This document shows positions 25,113-34,814 of a DNA stretch of 64,000 nucleotides, in pieces (within the stretch, counting starts at the first letter, position 1; every line of letters begins with the position of its first letter). This DNA comes from Rhizobium oryzicola. Its GTDB lineage: Bacteria > Pseudomonadota > Alphaproteobacteria > Rhizobiales > Rhizobiaceae. Where the stretch lies: contig NZ_JAUKWQ010000003.1 of assembly GCF_030504645.1 (NCBI RefSeq), forward strand, positions 186,001-250,000. Reading direction: 5' to 3'. Both the position numbers and the translations under genes were made by a program. Under the pieces are notes generated by a model, which searched no databases, was not told the origin of the DNA, and worked only from the letters and a program-made list of their open reading frames with translations.

Positions 25113-26218
25113 CCAAAAAATTGGGCGTCGGCCTGATCGGTGCACATACCTGGGCGAACAAGGCCCATCTCCCCGGATACCATGCACATGAACGCGTGGA
25201 TCTTGTTGCCGTTTGCGACGTCGATCCGGAACGGGCCAAGGCGATGGCCGAAAAATTCGGGGCGCGGAAAGTCTATGTCGACGCAAATGAGATGATCGCC
25301 GATCCCGAGGTGGAGATGGTCGATGTCTGTACGCCGACCCATACGCATCTGCCGCTCAGCCTGGCAGCGATTGCCGCCGGCAAACACGTGCTTTCGGAAA
25401 AACCGCTGCATACGGAAGCCGGCCCGGCATTTGATGCCTCGGCCAAGGCCGATGCCAAGGGCGTACGCACCAAGCTCGGCTTCACCTTTCGTTATTCCCC
25501 GGCGATCCGCCAGATCAAGACTTGGATCGACGATGGCACACTCGGCGAAATCTATCACATCCACGGCTTCGAGCAGAATTCGCAGTGGCTGGATCCGAAT
25601 GTGCCGCTGCGGCAGATCGCGCCGGGCATGGCCCGCGACAAGCTGATCCCATCCTCGATCATCGGCTATGGCTCGCACCTGATCGACCTGATGCGTTGGC
25701 TGGGCGGCGAGTTCCAGTCGGTGACATCGACCATGAAGAACTTCGTGCCGGCGCGTGTGGTGCGCGGCGAAGAAGGCATCCAGAAGATTCCGGTCGAAGA
25801 TGGTACGGTGGCGCTGGTCGAATATGCCAATGGCACGCAGGGTCTGCTGCAGACGAGCTATATCGCTGTCGGCAATTATCCGGGCGTCGAGCTTCGGGTT
25901 TACGGCTCCAAGGGCGCAGCCGTTGCGCGGCTGATCTCCGAATTTGGGGTCGCCGAAACGCTCAAGTTCGCGACAGCGGACTCCGTGGAGTTCAAGCCGG
26001 TCGAGATCGGGCAGGAAGCGCTGCCGCCGGGCACGTCGCTGAACACGCCCTGGCCGGAGCTCTACTATCGCAATCTGGTCCGCTTCTTCGTCGATGAAAT
26101 CCTCGAAGATCGCCCGCAGGAATGCACCTTCTTCGACGGCGCCAAGAGCCAGGAGATCGTCGATGCGATCATCAAGGCGCATTTCGAGCGACGCTGGGTG
26201 GATGTCGGGCAGGGATGA
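25109..26218 (+). CDS. Gfo/Idh/MocA family oxidoreductase
   Basis: NAD(P)-dependent dehydrogenase of 369 residues. The N-terminal Rossmann domain reads LGVGLIGAHTWANKAHLPGYHAHERVDLVAVCDVDPERA, then VDVCTPTHTHLPLSLAAIAAGKHVLSEKPLHTEAG with the EKP motif that places the catalytic lysine. The C-terminal domain holds SIIGYGSHLIDLMRWLGGE. Substrates in this family are sugars, inositols and related hydroxy compounds. It overlaps the ketopantoate reductase-like gene (ATGA) and is 4 bp from the second DUF885 gene, so all four are one transcription unit. Confidence 0.92.
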   Translation: MTKKLGVGLIGAHTWANKAHLPGYHAHERVDLVAVCDVDPERAKAMAEKFGARKVYVDANEMIADPEVEMVDVCTPTHTHLPLSLAAIAAGKHVLSEKPLHTEAGPAFDASAKADAKGVRTKLGFTFRYSPAIRQIKTWIDDGTLGEIYHIHGFEQNSQWLDPNVPLRQIAPGMARDKLIPSSIIGYGSHLIDLMRWLGGEFQSVTSTMKNFVPARVVRGEEGIQKIPVEDGTVALVEYANGTQGLLQTSYIAVGNYPGVELRVYGSKGAAVARLISEFGVAETLKFATADSVEFKPVEIGQEALPPGTSLNTPWPELYYRNLVRFFVDEILEDRPQECTFFDGAKSQEIVDAIIKAHFERRWVDVGQG

Positions 26219-26222
26219 GGTG

Positions 26223-27841
26223 ATGGCGGTTCCCTACGATCCCGGACTTGTCGACGCGTTTCTGGCGCTGCACTTTGCTTATCGTCCGGTTGACGCCACC
26301 TTCATGGGAGACAGACGACACGATCACCGTCTGCCGCCTGCCAAGGCAGAGACAGAGGCGGAGGAATTGGCTGAACTGGCGGCTTTGAAAGCGCGGCTTG
26401 AAGAGACTGAGGAGCCGGAGGATCTCGGCCAACGGCTCGACCGCCGTCTGATGCTGAGCGAAATCGTCATCCGCGAACGGGCTGCAGACACCTGGTCGCG
26501 CTTTGACAATCCTGCCTGGTTCAGCGGCGAAGCCGCCTTTTCGATTGTCTCATTGCTGCTGCCGCAATCGGCGCCCGTGCGGGAGGATGCCCTGCTGGCG
26601 CGCCTGGGGAAAATCCAAGGCTTTTTAAGCGACTCAGCAGAGCGCTTGAAGGACAAGTCTGTGCCGTCAGCCTGGAGCGCGCGCGCCCTTCGCGAATGTC
26701 GGGCAATGGCAGGTTTCCTTCGCGAAGACATCACTCTTCATGAAGCCTTCGCCAAGAGTTGGTCCGAGCCGGCGGCGCGTGCGGCGGACGCGTTTGACGC
26801 GTTTGCGCAAACGCTTGGGCGACATGCTGACCGGCCAGCGCGATGCGGCGAGGCCTATATGGCCGAGCTGATGCAAACCCTGCATGGCCTTGATCTGTCG
26901 CCGCGTCAGGCGGTTGCTCTTGCTGAAGATGCGTTCCTGCGGCTGGGGCGCGAGTTGGAAGAGATGGCTGCGGCCATCGATCCGTCCAAAACTGCCGAGC
27001 AGCTGATAGGTGAGCTCCTGCAGAACCGCCCCGCTTCCGCTGAGGACGCATTCGAAAGTTATCGGGCCTGGGATATCAAGGCGCGCGAAATGGGCCGCAC
27101 GCTTGTCACACCCGCCGAAGATTATGGCCTGGACTATCGTCTGCAGGCACCCTGCTTTCGCCGGCTGGCAGGCAGTCTCTACTTTTTGTTTTACCGATCT
27201 CCGCCAGGCCTCAATCCCGGTACCGGCAGCGTCTATTGGGTCACGCCTCCGGGAGACGACGCGGAGGCATATCTCGCCGCCAACGCGAAAGCCGTCGTCA
27301 AAACGGTGCACAGCGTCCATCATGGCAGCATTGGCCACCATACGCAGAATGCAAGGGCGAGAATGGCTGCCTCGCGACTGGCTCGAATTGCCGGAACGGA
27401 TTGCGCCCTTGGTTTGGCTTTCCTTGGTTCCGGTACACTGATTGAGGGCTGGGCCTGCTACTGCGTCGATCTTCTCGCAGAAGCAGATGGCTTCTATACC
27501 CCGCAGGAACTTCTGCTTCTCAAGCAGTCAGAGCGGCGCAACGCCGCCAGTGTGATGGTCGACATCAAGTTGCATCTGGGAGACTGGACGATCGACGAAG
27601 CCGCCGCCTTCTATCGTGATCGGGCTGGGTTTGCGCCGGCGCGGGTCCAGAACGAAGTCGTCCGAAATTCGATGCTGCCGGGATCACGCCTGATGTACTG
27701 GCTGGGCGTTGAAGGCATCAAGGCCCTGCGTGCACGTTGGCCGGGTGAAACCAAAGATTTCCACGATACCCTGCTGAGCTACGGCCATCTGCCATTGGCC
27801 TGGATCGGTGAGGAAATGCAGCGGGCGGGGCTTCTGAGGAC

Positions 27842-27845
<4 letters not shown>
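26223..27845 (+). CDS. DUF885 family protein with altered metal motif (HHGSIGHH)
   Basis: Protein of 540 residues, normal length for the family. I chose the ATG at 26223, just after the Gfo/Idh stop, over in-frame codons inside that gene. The C-terminal half is clearly DUF885: GTLIEGWACYCVDLLAEADGFYTP, VMVDIKLHLGDWTIDEAAAFY and VQNEVVRNSMLPGSRLMYWLG. The catalytic motif usually written HExxPGHH is HHGSIGHH here (H366-H373), so the general-base glutamate is H367 and the proline is I370. It may bind metal but should be inactive as a classical hydrolase, or use another base. It overlaps the ATPase gene by 4 bp. Confidence 0.83.
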
Positions 27846-28844
<999 letters not shown>

Positions 28845-28852
<8 letters not shown>

Positions 28853-29828
28853 ACCGCTGCTTGAGGTCCGGGACCTGAAGGTTCACTTTGCCGCCCGCGG
28901 CAAGGGAAGGGATGCCTCCGTCAAGGCGGTCGATGGCGTCAGTCTGACGGTCGGTGCGGGTGAAGTCGTTGGGCTGGTGGGTGAATCCGGTTCGGGCAAA
29001 TCCACTCTCGGCCGGGCGATCCTGCGGCTGATCGACCCCACGCACGGTTCCGTCCGTTTCGAAGGGACAGAGGTGACGACGCTTTCGCCCAATGCCCTGA
29101 AGGCAATGCGCAGTCGCATGCAGATCATCTTCCAGGACCCGTATGCCAGCCTCAACCCTCGCATGAGCGTCGGGCAGATCATTGGCGAGGCGCTTTACCT
29201 GCATGGCATCGGCTCCAGGCAGGATCGCCCCCAGCGCATAGGCGACATACTGGAAAAGGTAGGCCTGCACCGCTCGGCTGCCGCGCGCTTCCCGCATGAG
29301 TTTTCCGGCGGGCAAAGGCAGCGTATCGGGATTGCGCGGGCTCTTGCCGTCAATCCGCGCTTTATCCTGGCGGATGAACCGGTATCCGCGCTCGATGTCT
29401 CCATCCAGGCACAGATCATCAACCTTCTGCAGGATCTTCGCAAAGAGCTTGGCCTTTCGCTGCTGTTCATCGGGCATGACCTGTCGGTGATCGAATATCT
29501 GTGCGACCGCGTGGTGGTGCTTTATCTTGGGCGGGTCATGGAGATGGGGACAGCGGAGGAACTCTATCGCGCTCCCCGCCATCCCTATACGAGGGCGCTG
29601 CTCGATGCCGCACCCGTGATCGACCCCAGCAAGCGGCGCGACCGGATCGCATTGAAAGGCGACCTGCCGAGCCCAGTCGATCCGCCATCGGGATGCGTGT
29701 TCCGCACGCGCTGCCCATTTGCCGTGTCCGAATGCGCGTCACGAGTGCCGGACCTGCGATCCTTTTCCGCCAGCCATTCGGTCGCCTGCATACGTGCTGA
29801 CGAACTGCAGTTGAGGGTGGAAGCATGA
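28845..29828 (+). CDS. Oligopeptide/dipeptide ABC transporter ATP-binding protein (OppF-like)
   Basis: Second ATPase, 327 residues. I chose the ATG at 28845 (MAEPLLEVRDLKVHFAARGKG) over in-frame codons inside the upstream gene. Walker [10 protein letters not shown], signature FSGGQRQRIGIARAL, Walker B FILADEPVSALDVS, switch GHDLSVIEYLCDRV and the C-terminal CVFRTRCPFAVSECASRVP cluster are all intact. It forms the heteromeric ATPase pair with the preceding gene product. Its stop overlaps a 20-codon open frame (29825-29887). Confidence 0.95.
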
Positions 29829-29887
29829 GTTTTGCGACACACAAATGCGAGAATTTCGCCGATTGTCCAAAGGGGAGGGAAGGCTGA
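29825..29887 (+). CDS. Possible 20-residue peptide overlapping the ATPase stop
   Basis: ATG at 29825 overlaps the OppF-like stop (ATGA) and is preceded by GAGGGTGGAAG, a good ribosome site. It encodes MSFATHKCENFADCPKGREG and stops at 29887. It could be a translationally coupled micropeptide or the stump of a lost gene in the 367-bp gap. No homologue is recognised and there is no conservation evidence, so confidence is low. Confidence 0.25.
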   Translation: MSFATHKCENFADCPKGREG

Positions 29888-30195
29888 CACTGTTGGGATG
29901 AGATGCATCCAGATTGCAGCGAGCGGCAAGCGGGAATGTTTTGCTTCTTTCTTTGGGAGGAGGCGGCCGACCAGCGATGGGCTCCAGGCAACATCATAAA
30001 ATGCTGATCAATGCGCACTTGGTATCGCTGGCTCACAGGGCGGCTGCCATTCAGGAAACTGCGATAACGATCCCGAGATTAGGACATGAGACGCCAGCTG
30101 CGCATCTCGTCGACTGACCCTCGGGCTATTGAGAGCCGGAACAACCGGCCGCGACGCATGTGAAAATCGTCATCATACGTTCAAGGGGAACGACA
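29829..30195 (+). other. Intergenic region (367 bp) before the binding-protein gene
   Basis: Apart from the 20-codon frame at its start I see no gene. The gap is unusual in an otherwise tightly packed operon, and it may hold a separate promoter to raise binding-protein expression or be scar tissue from a deleted gene. No strong consensus promoter or terminator hairpin is obvious. Confidence 0.4.
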
Positions 30196-31800
30196 ATGAA
30201 ATTGACACGCCGAGCTACCCTGCAGACCTTCATCGCTGGTTCTGCCGCCTTTGCCACCCTGAGAGCCTTTCCCGCCGCGGCGCAAGCCAAAGGCGGAACG
30301 CTGAGGGTTGGGCTGACCTATGAAATCGACACCATGAATGTCTATTCGACCGGGTTTCTGGGCGATGCCCAGGCAGCTGTCGTGGAAGGACTGCTGGCGC
30401 CCGATACACACGCCAAATACGTGCCCGTGCTGGCGACGGAAGTGCCGACGGTTCAAAACGGCGGTATCGTGCTTTCGCCCGACGGCAAGACGATGAAGAT
30501 CACCTACAAGCTGCGTCCGAACGTCAAGTGGCATGATGGCAAGCCCTTCACATCCGCAGACGTGAAATTCACCTGGGAAGCCGTCAAGGACCCCAAGTTC
30601 ATCGCGGAATCCAAGGATGGCTCCTCCCAGGTTGAGAGCATCGAAACGCCTGACGATCTGACCGTCATCGTCAATTACAATACGGTGCTGCCGACTTTTG
30701 CTTCGACGCTGTTCACCTTTGGCATCATGCCGAAGCACCAGATCGAGGGTACCGATATCAACACGTCGAGCTACAACGAAATGCCGATCGGCACCGGCCC
30801 CTTCAAGGTGAAGGAATTCAAGCGCGGTCAGTATTGCGCCACCGAACGGTTCGACGATTACTGGCGCAAGGCACCGAACGGTGACAAGCTTCCCTATCTC
30901 GATGGCATCGTCTTCAAGATGATCAAGGACAGCAACACGCTGATCACGCAGCTGAAGTCCGGTGAAGTCGATCTCGTCGTGCAGACGCCGTACAACCAGG
31001 CCAAGCAGGTTGAAGGCATTGCCGCAATCGAGATCGTCAAGGGGCAGCTCCTTTCGTGGCAGCACCTGGATTTCAACTTCAAGCGCAAGTCTTTGGCCGA
31101 CCCTGCGGTGCGCAAGGCGATTGCCCATGGCATCAACCGCCAGGTCCTGATCAAGGCTCAGGGTGGTTTCCCTGAACCGATCAAGTCGCCAGTCGTCCCT
31201 GTGTTTGACTTCTACGATCCGAATACGCCGGACTATGCTTATGATGTCGAAAAGGCCAAGAAGATCCTGGACGATGCCGGCTATAAGGCGGGCTCTGACG
31301 GCGTCCGTGAGAAGGATGGAGAAAAGCTGTCCTACTCCTTCGTCATCCAGGCCGGTCGCGCCGATGACGAGCTTGCACAACAGGTTATCATCGCGCAGTT
31401 GAAAGCCATCGGCATCGAGGCCAAGGCCGATAACAAGACCGGCGTTGCTTTCCGTGATGCACGCTACAAGGGCGGGTATGACCTTCTCTATAGCCGCTGG
31501 ATTACCTCCGCGGATCCGGTCTACTCCGTCTTCTGGGGAACGGGCGGTGCCAATAATGGCCAGTCCTATTCCAACCCGACGCTCGATGCGGCATTCAAGA
31601 AGTTTGAAGCCTCTTTCGATCCGGCGGTTCGAAAGGCAGCGGCTGCCGAGTTCCAGAAGATCCTTGCGGAGGATCTGCCGTCCATTCCGCTGACGACCAA
31701 TGTTGCCGTCATTGCCAAGTCGAAGAAGCTCAAGAATTTTGTGCCCAACCCGACAAATATGACCAACTTCGTCGATACCAGCGCATGGTATATGGCTTGA
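30196..31800 (+). CDS. Oligopeptide-type ABC transporter substrate-binding protein
   Basis: Periplasmic binding protein of family 5, 534 residues. The ATG at 30196 (MKLTRRATLQTFIAGSAAFATLRAFPAAAQAKGG) follows AAGGGGAA and gives a likely Tat signal (TRRATLQ, hydrophobic core, AAAQA cleavage region). Family landmarks are YKLRPNVKWHDGKPFTSADVKFTWEAVKDP, PIGTGPFKVKEFKRGQY and AVRKAIAHGINRQVLIKAQGG. It is followed by a 10-bp hairpin and the two permease genes. A solute cannot be assigned; the DUF885 neighbours hint at peptide-like compounds. Confidence 0.95.
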   Translation: MKLTRRATLQTFIAGSAAFATLRAFPAAAQAKGGTLRVGLTYEIDTMNVYSTGFLGDAQAAVVEGLLAPDTHAKYVPVLATEVPTVQNGGIVLSPDGKTMKITYKLRPNVKWHDGKPFTSADVKFTWEAVKDPKFIAESKDGSSQVESIETPDDLTVIVNYNTVLPTFASTLFTFGIMPKHQIEGTDINTSSYNEMPIGTGPFKVKEFKRGQYCATERFDDYWRKAPNGDKLPYLDGIVFKMIKDSNTLITQLKSGEVDLVVQTPYNQAKQVEGIAAIEIVKGQLLSWQHLDFNFKRKSLADPAVRKAIAHGINRQVLIKAQGGFPEPIKSPVVPVFDFYDPNTPDYAYDVEKAKKILDDAGYKAGSDGVREKDGEKLSYSFVIQAGRADDELAQQVIIAQLKAIGIEAKADNKTGVAFRDARYKGGYDLLYSRWITSADPVYSVFWGTGGANNGQSYSNPTLDAAFKKFEASFDPAVRKAAAAEFQKILAEDLPSIPLTTNVAVIAKSKKLKNFVPNPTNMTNFVDTSAWYMA

Positions 31801-31819
31801 TGGACATGAAGGACGACAT

Positions 31820-31844
31820 CCCCTGCCGGCAGCACCGGCGGGGG
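31820..31844 (+). repeat. Intercistronic hairpin between binding-protein and permease genes
   Basis: CCCCTGCCGG (31820-31829) pairs with CCGGCGGGGG (31835-31844) over 10 bp with one T-G wobble and a 5-nt loop CAGCA. No T-tract follows. It occupies the 70-bp gap between the binding-protein stop and the DppB-like start, as in the other importers of this window. Confidence 0.7.
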
Positions 31845-31870
31845 GCCTTGCCGCGACCGGGAACGTCATC

Positions 31871-32824
31871 ATGAGCCTCAGCTATATCATCCGGCGCGTG
31901 CTCGGTACGATCCCGCTTCTGTTCGGCATTTCGCTGATCCTGTTTGCAATCATCCATTTTGCACCGGGAGGTCCGCTCGATGTCTACGCCGACAACCCCT
32001 CGGTCAGCAAGGAAGCGCTGGAGCAGATCGCCAAGGCCTACGGCCTCGACCAGCCGGTGCATGTGCAATACGTGCTCTGGCTGAAATCGATGGTCATAGG
32101 CGACTGGGGGTATTCGATCCGCACTGGGCGACCGGTCCTGACCGATATCGTCGAACGCTTGCCTCCGACGCTCGAGCTCGGGGGGCTGGCGCTTGTGGTG
32201 TCGCTGTTGCTGGCGGTGCCGCTCGGCGTACTGGGTGCCGTCCGCCGCGGCACCAAGGTCGATGGAACCGTAACGATTGCCTCCTTCATCGGCATCTCCA
32301 CGCCTGTGTTCTGGCTGGCACTTCTGCTGCAGCTCGCCTTCTCCGTCTGGCTCGGCTGGCTGCCATCGGCGGGCTACCAGTCCATCGGCAACGGCAGCTT
32401 CCTTGATCGTCTCAGCCACATCGTGTTGCCGGCCAGTGTGCTCTCGCTTGCCACCATCGCCAGCTGGAGCCGCTTCATCCGCGCCGGCATGGCCGATGTC
32501 CTGAACCAGGATTATATCCGCACCGCCTATGCCAAAGGCCAGACGTCGTTTGGTGTGATCTTCTTCCATGCCTTGCGCAATGCCATGATCCCGGCCGTCA
32601 CGGTGATTGCCGTGGATTTCGGAACGGTGATTTCCGGCGCCGTGATCACCGAGACCGTGTTTGCCTGGCCTGGCATCGGCCAGCTTTTCATGGAAAGCAT
32701 GAACGGGCGAGACTATCCAATGCTGATGGGCCTCATGATGATGGGGTCGGTTGGCATTATCATCGCCAATCTGGTGGCGGACCTGACGTATACGGCGCTT
32801 GATCCGAGAATCCGCTATGCATGA
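31871..32824 (+). CDS. Oligopeptide-type ABC transporter permease (DppB-like)
   Basis: Inner-membrane permease of 317 residues. The start MSLSYIIRRVLGTIPLLFGISLILFAIIHFAPGGPLDVYADNP and AYGLDQPVHVQYVLWLKSMVIGDWGYSIRTGRPV are the DppB signature. The EAA loop reads AYAKGQTSFGVIFFHALRNAMIPAVTVI. Its stop overlaps the start of the DppC-like gene by 8 bp, so the two permeases are made together. Confidence 0.94.
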   Translation: MSLSYIIRRVLGTIPLLFGISLILFAIIHFAPGGPLDVYADNPSVSKEALEQIAKAYGLDQPVHVQYVLWLKSMVIGDWGYSIRTGRPVLTDIVERLPPTLELGGLALVVSLLLAVPLGVLGAVRRGTKVDGTVTIASFIGISTPVFWLALLLQLAFSVWLGWLPSAGYQSIGNGSFLDRLSHIVLPASVLSLATIASWSRFIRAGMADVLNQDYIRTAYAKGQTSFGVIFFHALRNAMIPAVTVIAVDFGTVISGAVITETVFAWPGIGQLFMESMNGRDYPMLMGLMMMGSVGIIIANLVADLTYTALDPRIRYA

Positions 32825-33713
32825 AGCTTCCATTACCCAGCCAATCACATCGAATGCACTAGTGCGGCCTCCGCAAAGCTACGGGCGCAGGGCACTGAAA
32901 CGCTTCCTGAAGCGTAGGCTGGCAGTGATTGGCCTGGTGTTTCTCGTGTTGATGGCGGCCGTTGTGCTGCTGGGGCCGATGCTGTCACACTACGCCTTTG
33001 ACGAACAGGATTTCGAGATCATTGGCGAACCGGGGGCGATCACCGGCGCCCACTGGCTCGGCACGGACGAACTCGGCCGCGATGCCCTGACACGGTTGAT
33101 GTATGGCGGGCGGATCTCGCTTTGCGTCGGCCTTGCCGGTGCCGTGCTTTCCACCATCGTCGGCACGCTGGTCGGTGCGGCCTCCGGCTTTTACCGGGGC
33201 TGGACGGATACGATTCTCATGCGGTTCACCGATGTGATGATGTCGATCCCGACGCTGCCGATGATCCTGCTTTTGTCCGGCATGTTCCGGCCCGAACCCT
33301 GGCTGCTGGTGGTGATTGTCGGGGTACTTATATGGATGGGTACGGCGCGCTTGGTGCGCAGTCAGTTCCTGAGCCTGAGGGAGCGCGAATTCGTGGAGGC
33401 GGCCCGCGCTTTGGGAGCAGGCAATCTGCGGCTTATGTTCCGCCATATCCTTCCAAATGCCGTGGGTCCGATTACGGTTGCGGCCACATTGGCAGTCGGC
33501 AGTGCGATCATGCTGGAATCGGCACTGTCCTTTCTGGGTTTCGGAATTCAGCCACCGGTACCGACCTGGGGCAATATGCTCAACAGCGCCAGTTCGTGGA
33601 TCACGGTTGCGCCGTGGCTCGCCTTCCCACCCGGCCTTTGTATTCTTGTCACCGTTCTGTCGGTGAATTTTCTGGGTGACGGTCTGCGTGATGCGCTTGA
33701 GCCAAGGGATTGA
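32817..33713 (+). CDS. Oligopeptide-type ABC transporter permease (DppC-like)
   Basis: Inner-membrane permease of 298 residues. I chose the ATG at 32817 (MHEASITQPITSNALVRPPQ); an in-frame start at 32799 lies deeper in the upstream gene. A first span (LAVIGLVFLVLMAAVVLLGPML) is followed by the HWLGTDELGRDALTRLMYGGRISL motif of the subfamily and by the EAA loop (AARALGAGNLRLMFRHILPNAVGPITV). It completes the importer set: two ATPases, a binding protein and two permeases. Confidence 0.94.
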   Translation: MHEASITQPITSNALVRPPQSYGRRALKRFLKRRLAVIGLVFLVLMAAVVLLGPMLSHYAFDEQDFEIIGEPGAITGAHWLGTDELGRDALTRLMYGGRISLCVGLAGAVLSTIVGTLVGAASGFYRGWTDTILMRFTDVMMSIPTLPMILLLSGMFRPEPWLLVVIVGVLIWMGTARLVRSQFLSLREREFVEAARALGAGNLRLMFRHILPNAVGPITVAATLAVGSAIMLESALSFLGFGIQPPVPTWGNMLNSASSWITVAPWLAFPPGLCILVTVLSVNFLGDGLRDALEPRD

Positions 33714-34022
33714 ATTTAGCGAGCTTCTTCCATCTCGGTATTGGCGCGCAGCCTAACCTTGATCAGCCCTGCCTTCGCAGGTTCTTCTGGAACTCAACAA
33801 CCGGCTGTTCGGTAGACCTCCCAGGTGGATAATTTCCTTTGGTTCCAGAGGAAGCGATCAACGCACATTGAACTTTTCAGAAAAATTTCAGCCTGCGCTC
33901 AGGACTTTGACGGCCACCCTCATCAGGATGGTTGCGGATCGAGGATAATACGCGCCGGGTAAATCGAGATCGACCTCGAGGGCCCCTCGGTCATCCTGCC
34001 TCCTCAAGATGGATGAAACAGC
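33714..34022 (+). other. Intergenic region (309 bp)
   Basis: Contains a small hairpin CCTGC-CTTC-GCAGG at 33768-33781 followed by TTCTTCTG, a weak terminator candidate for the importer operon. It also contains an imperfect inverted repeat around GACCTCGAGGGCCCCTCGGTC (about 33974-33994) that could be a regulatory site for the SDR gene. No gene is seen. Confidence 0.5.
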
Positions 34023-34814
34023 ATGGACCTGAAACTTCAAGGAAAGTCCGTCATTGTGACGGGTGCCACTGGCGGCATTGGACTGGAAATCGCCCGCACA
34101 TTCTCAAAGGAAGGTGCGACTGTCACCATTCCGGGGCGCTCGCAGAAGAAACTCGATGCGGCAATCGCCGATATCCTGGCATCCGGCGGAGCCGGCGTCA
34201 GCGGCGTGCTGGCCGATCCGGCGACAGAAGCGGGCGCCGCAGCCCTGGTTGCCGCCGTGCCGCAGATTGATGTGCTTGTGAACAATCTCGGCATCTACGA
34301 GCCGAAGTCCTTCCAGGACATCAGCGATGCCGAGTGGCGGCACATGTTCGAAGTGAATGTCATGAGTGGTGTCAGGCTGTCGCGCGCCTATATGCCGGGC
34401 ATGCTTGAGCGCAACTGGGGCCGTATCGTCTTCATCTCCAGCGAATCCGGCCTGATGACACCAGGGGAAATGGTTCATTACGGCATGACGAAGACGGCGC
34501 AGCTTGCCGTCGCTCGCGGCCTCGCCATCACGGCCAAGGGAACCGGCGTCACGGTCAATTCCGTGATGCCCGGGCCCACCCGCTCCGATGGCATTTTCGA
34601 TTTCCTGCGGGGCATATCCACAGATCCGAATGCGACGACAGATGAACTCGAAGCCGACTTCTTCCGGTATCATCGGCCAAGTTCGCTCCTGCAAAGGCTT
34701 ATTCACCCAGAAGAGATCGCAAGCCTCGTTGCCTATGTCGCAAGCCCTCTCGCGTCGGCCACGAACGGAGCAGCGCTTCGCGTCGACGGTGGGGTGACAC
34801 CGACAATCGTCTAA
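34023..34814 (+). CDS. SDR family oxidoreductase
   Basis: Classical short-chain dehydrogenase of 263 residues. The cofactor loop TGATGGIG (about 14-21), NNLG in place of NNAG, the catalytic serine in FISSESG, and YGMTK as the YxxxK pair are intact. An arginine in IPGRSQKKLD at the end of beta-2 suggests NADP preference. It lies 309 bp after the importer operon and may be its own unit. It overlaps the convergent regulator gene by 4 bp. Confidence 0.92.
   Translation: MDLKLQGKSVIVTGATGGIGLEIARTFSKEGATVTIPGRSQKKLDAAIADILASGGAGVSGVLADPATEAGAAALVAAVPQIDVLVNNLGIYEPKSFQDISDAEWRHMFEVNVMSGVRLSRAYMPGMLERNWGRIVFISSESGLMTPGEMVHYGMTKTAQLAVARGLAITAKGTGVTVNSVMPGPTRSDGIFDFLRGISTDPNATTDELEADFFRYHRPSSLLQRLIHPEEIASLVAYVASPLASATNGAALRVDGGVTPTIV

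Noticed and set aside
23961..25286. 441-codon open frame opposite the ketopantoate reductase-like gene
   Set aside because: Antisense to a gene with a clear Rossmann motif and ribosome site; its translation resembles no protein family.
30181..31872. 563-codon open frame on the strand opposite the oligopeptide-binding protein
   Set aside because: It is antisense to a well-supported family-5 binding protein; high G+C third positions commonly keep the opposite frame open.
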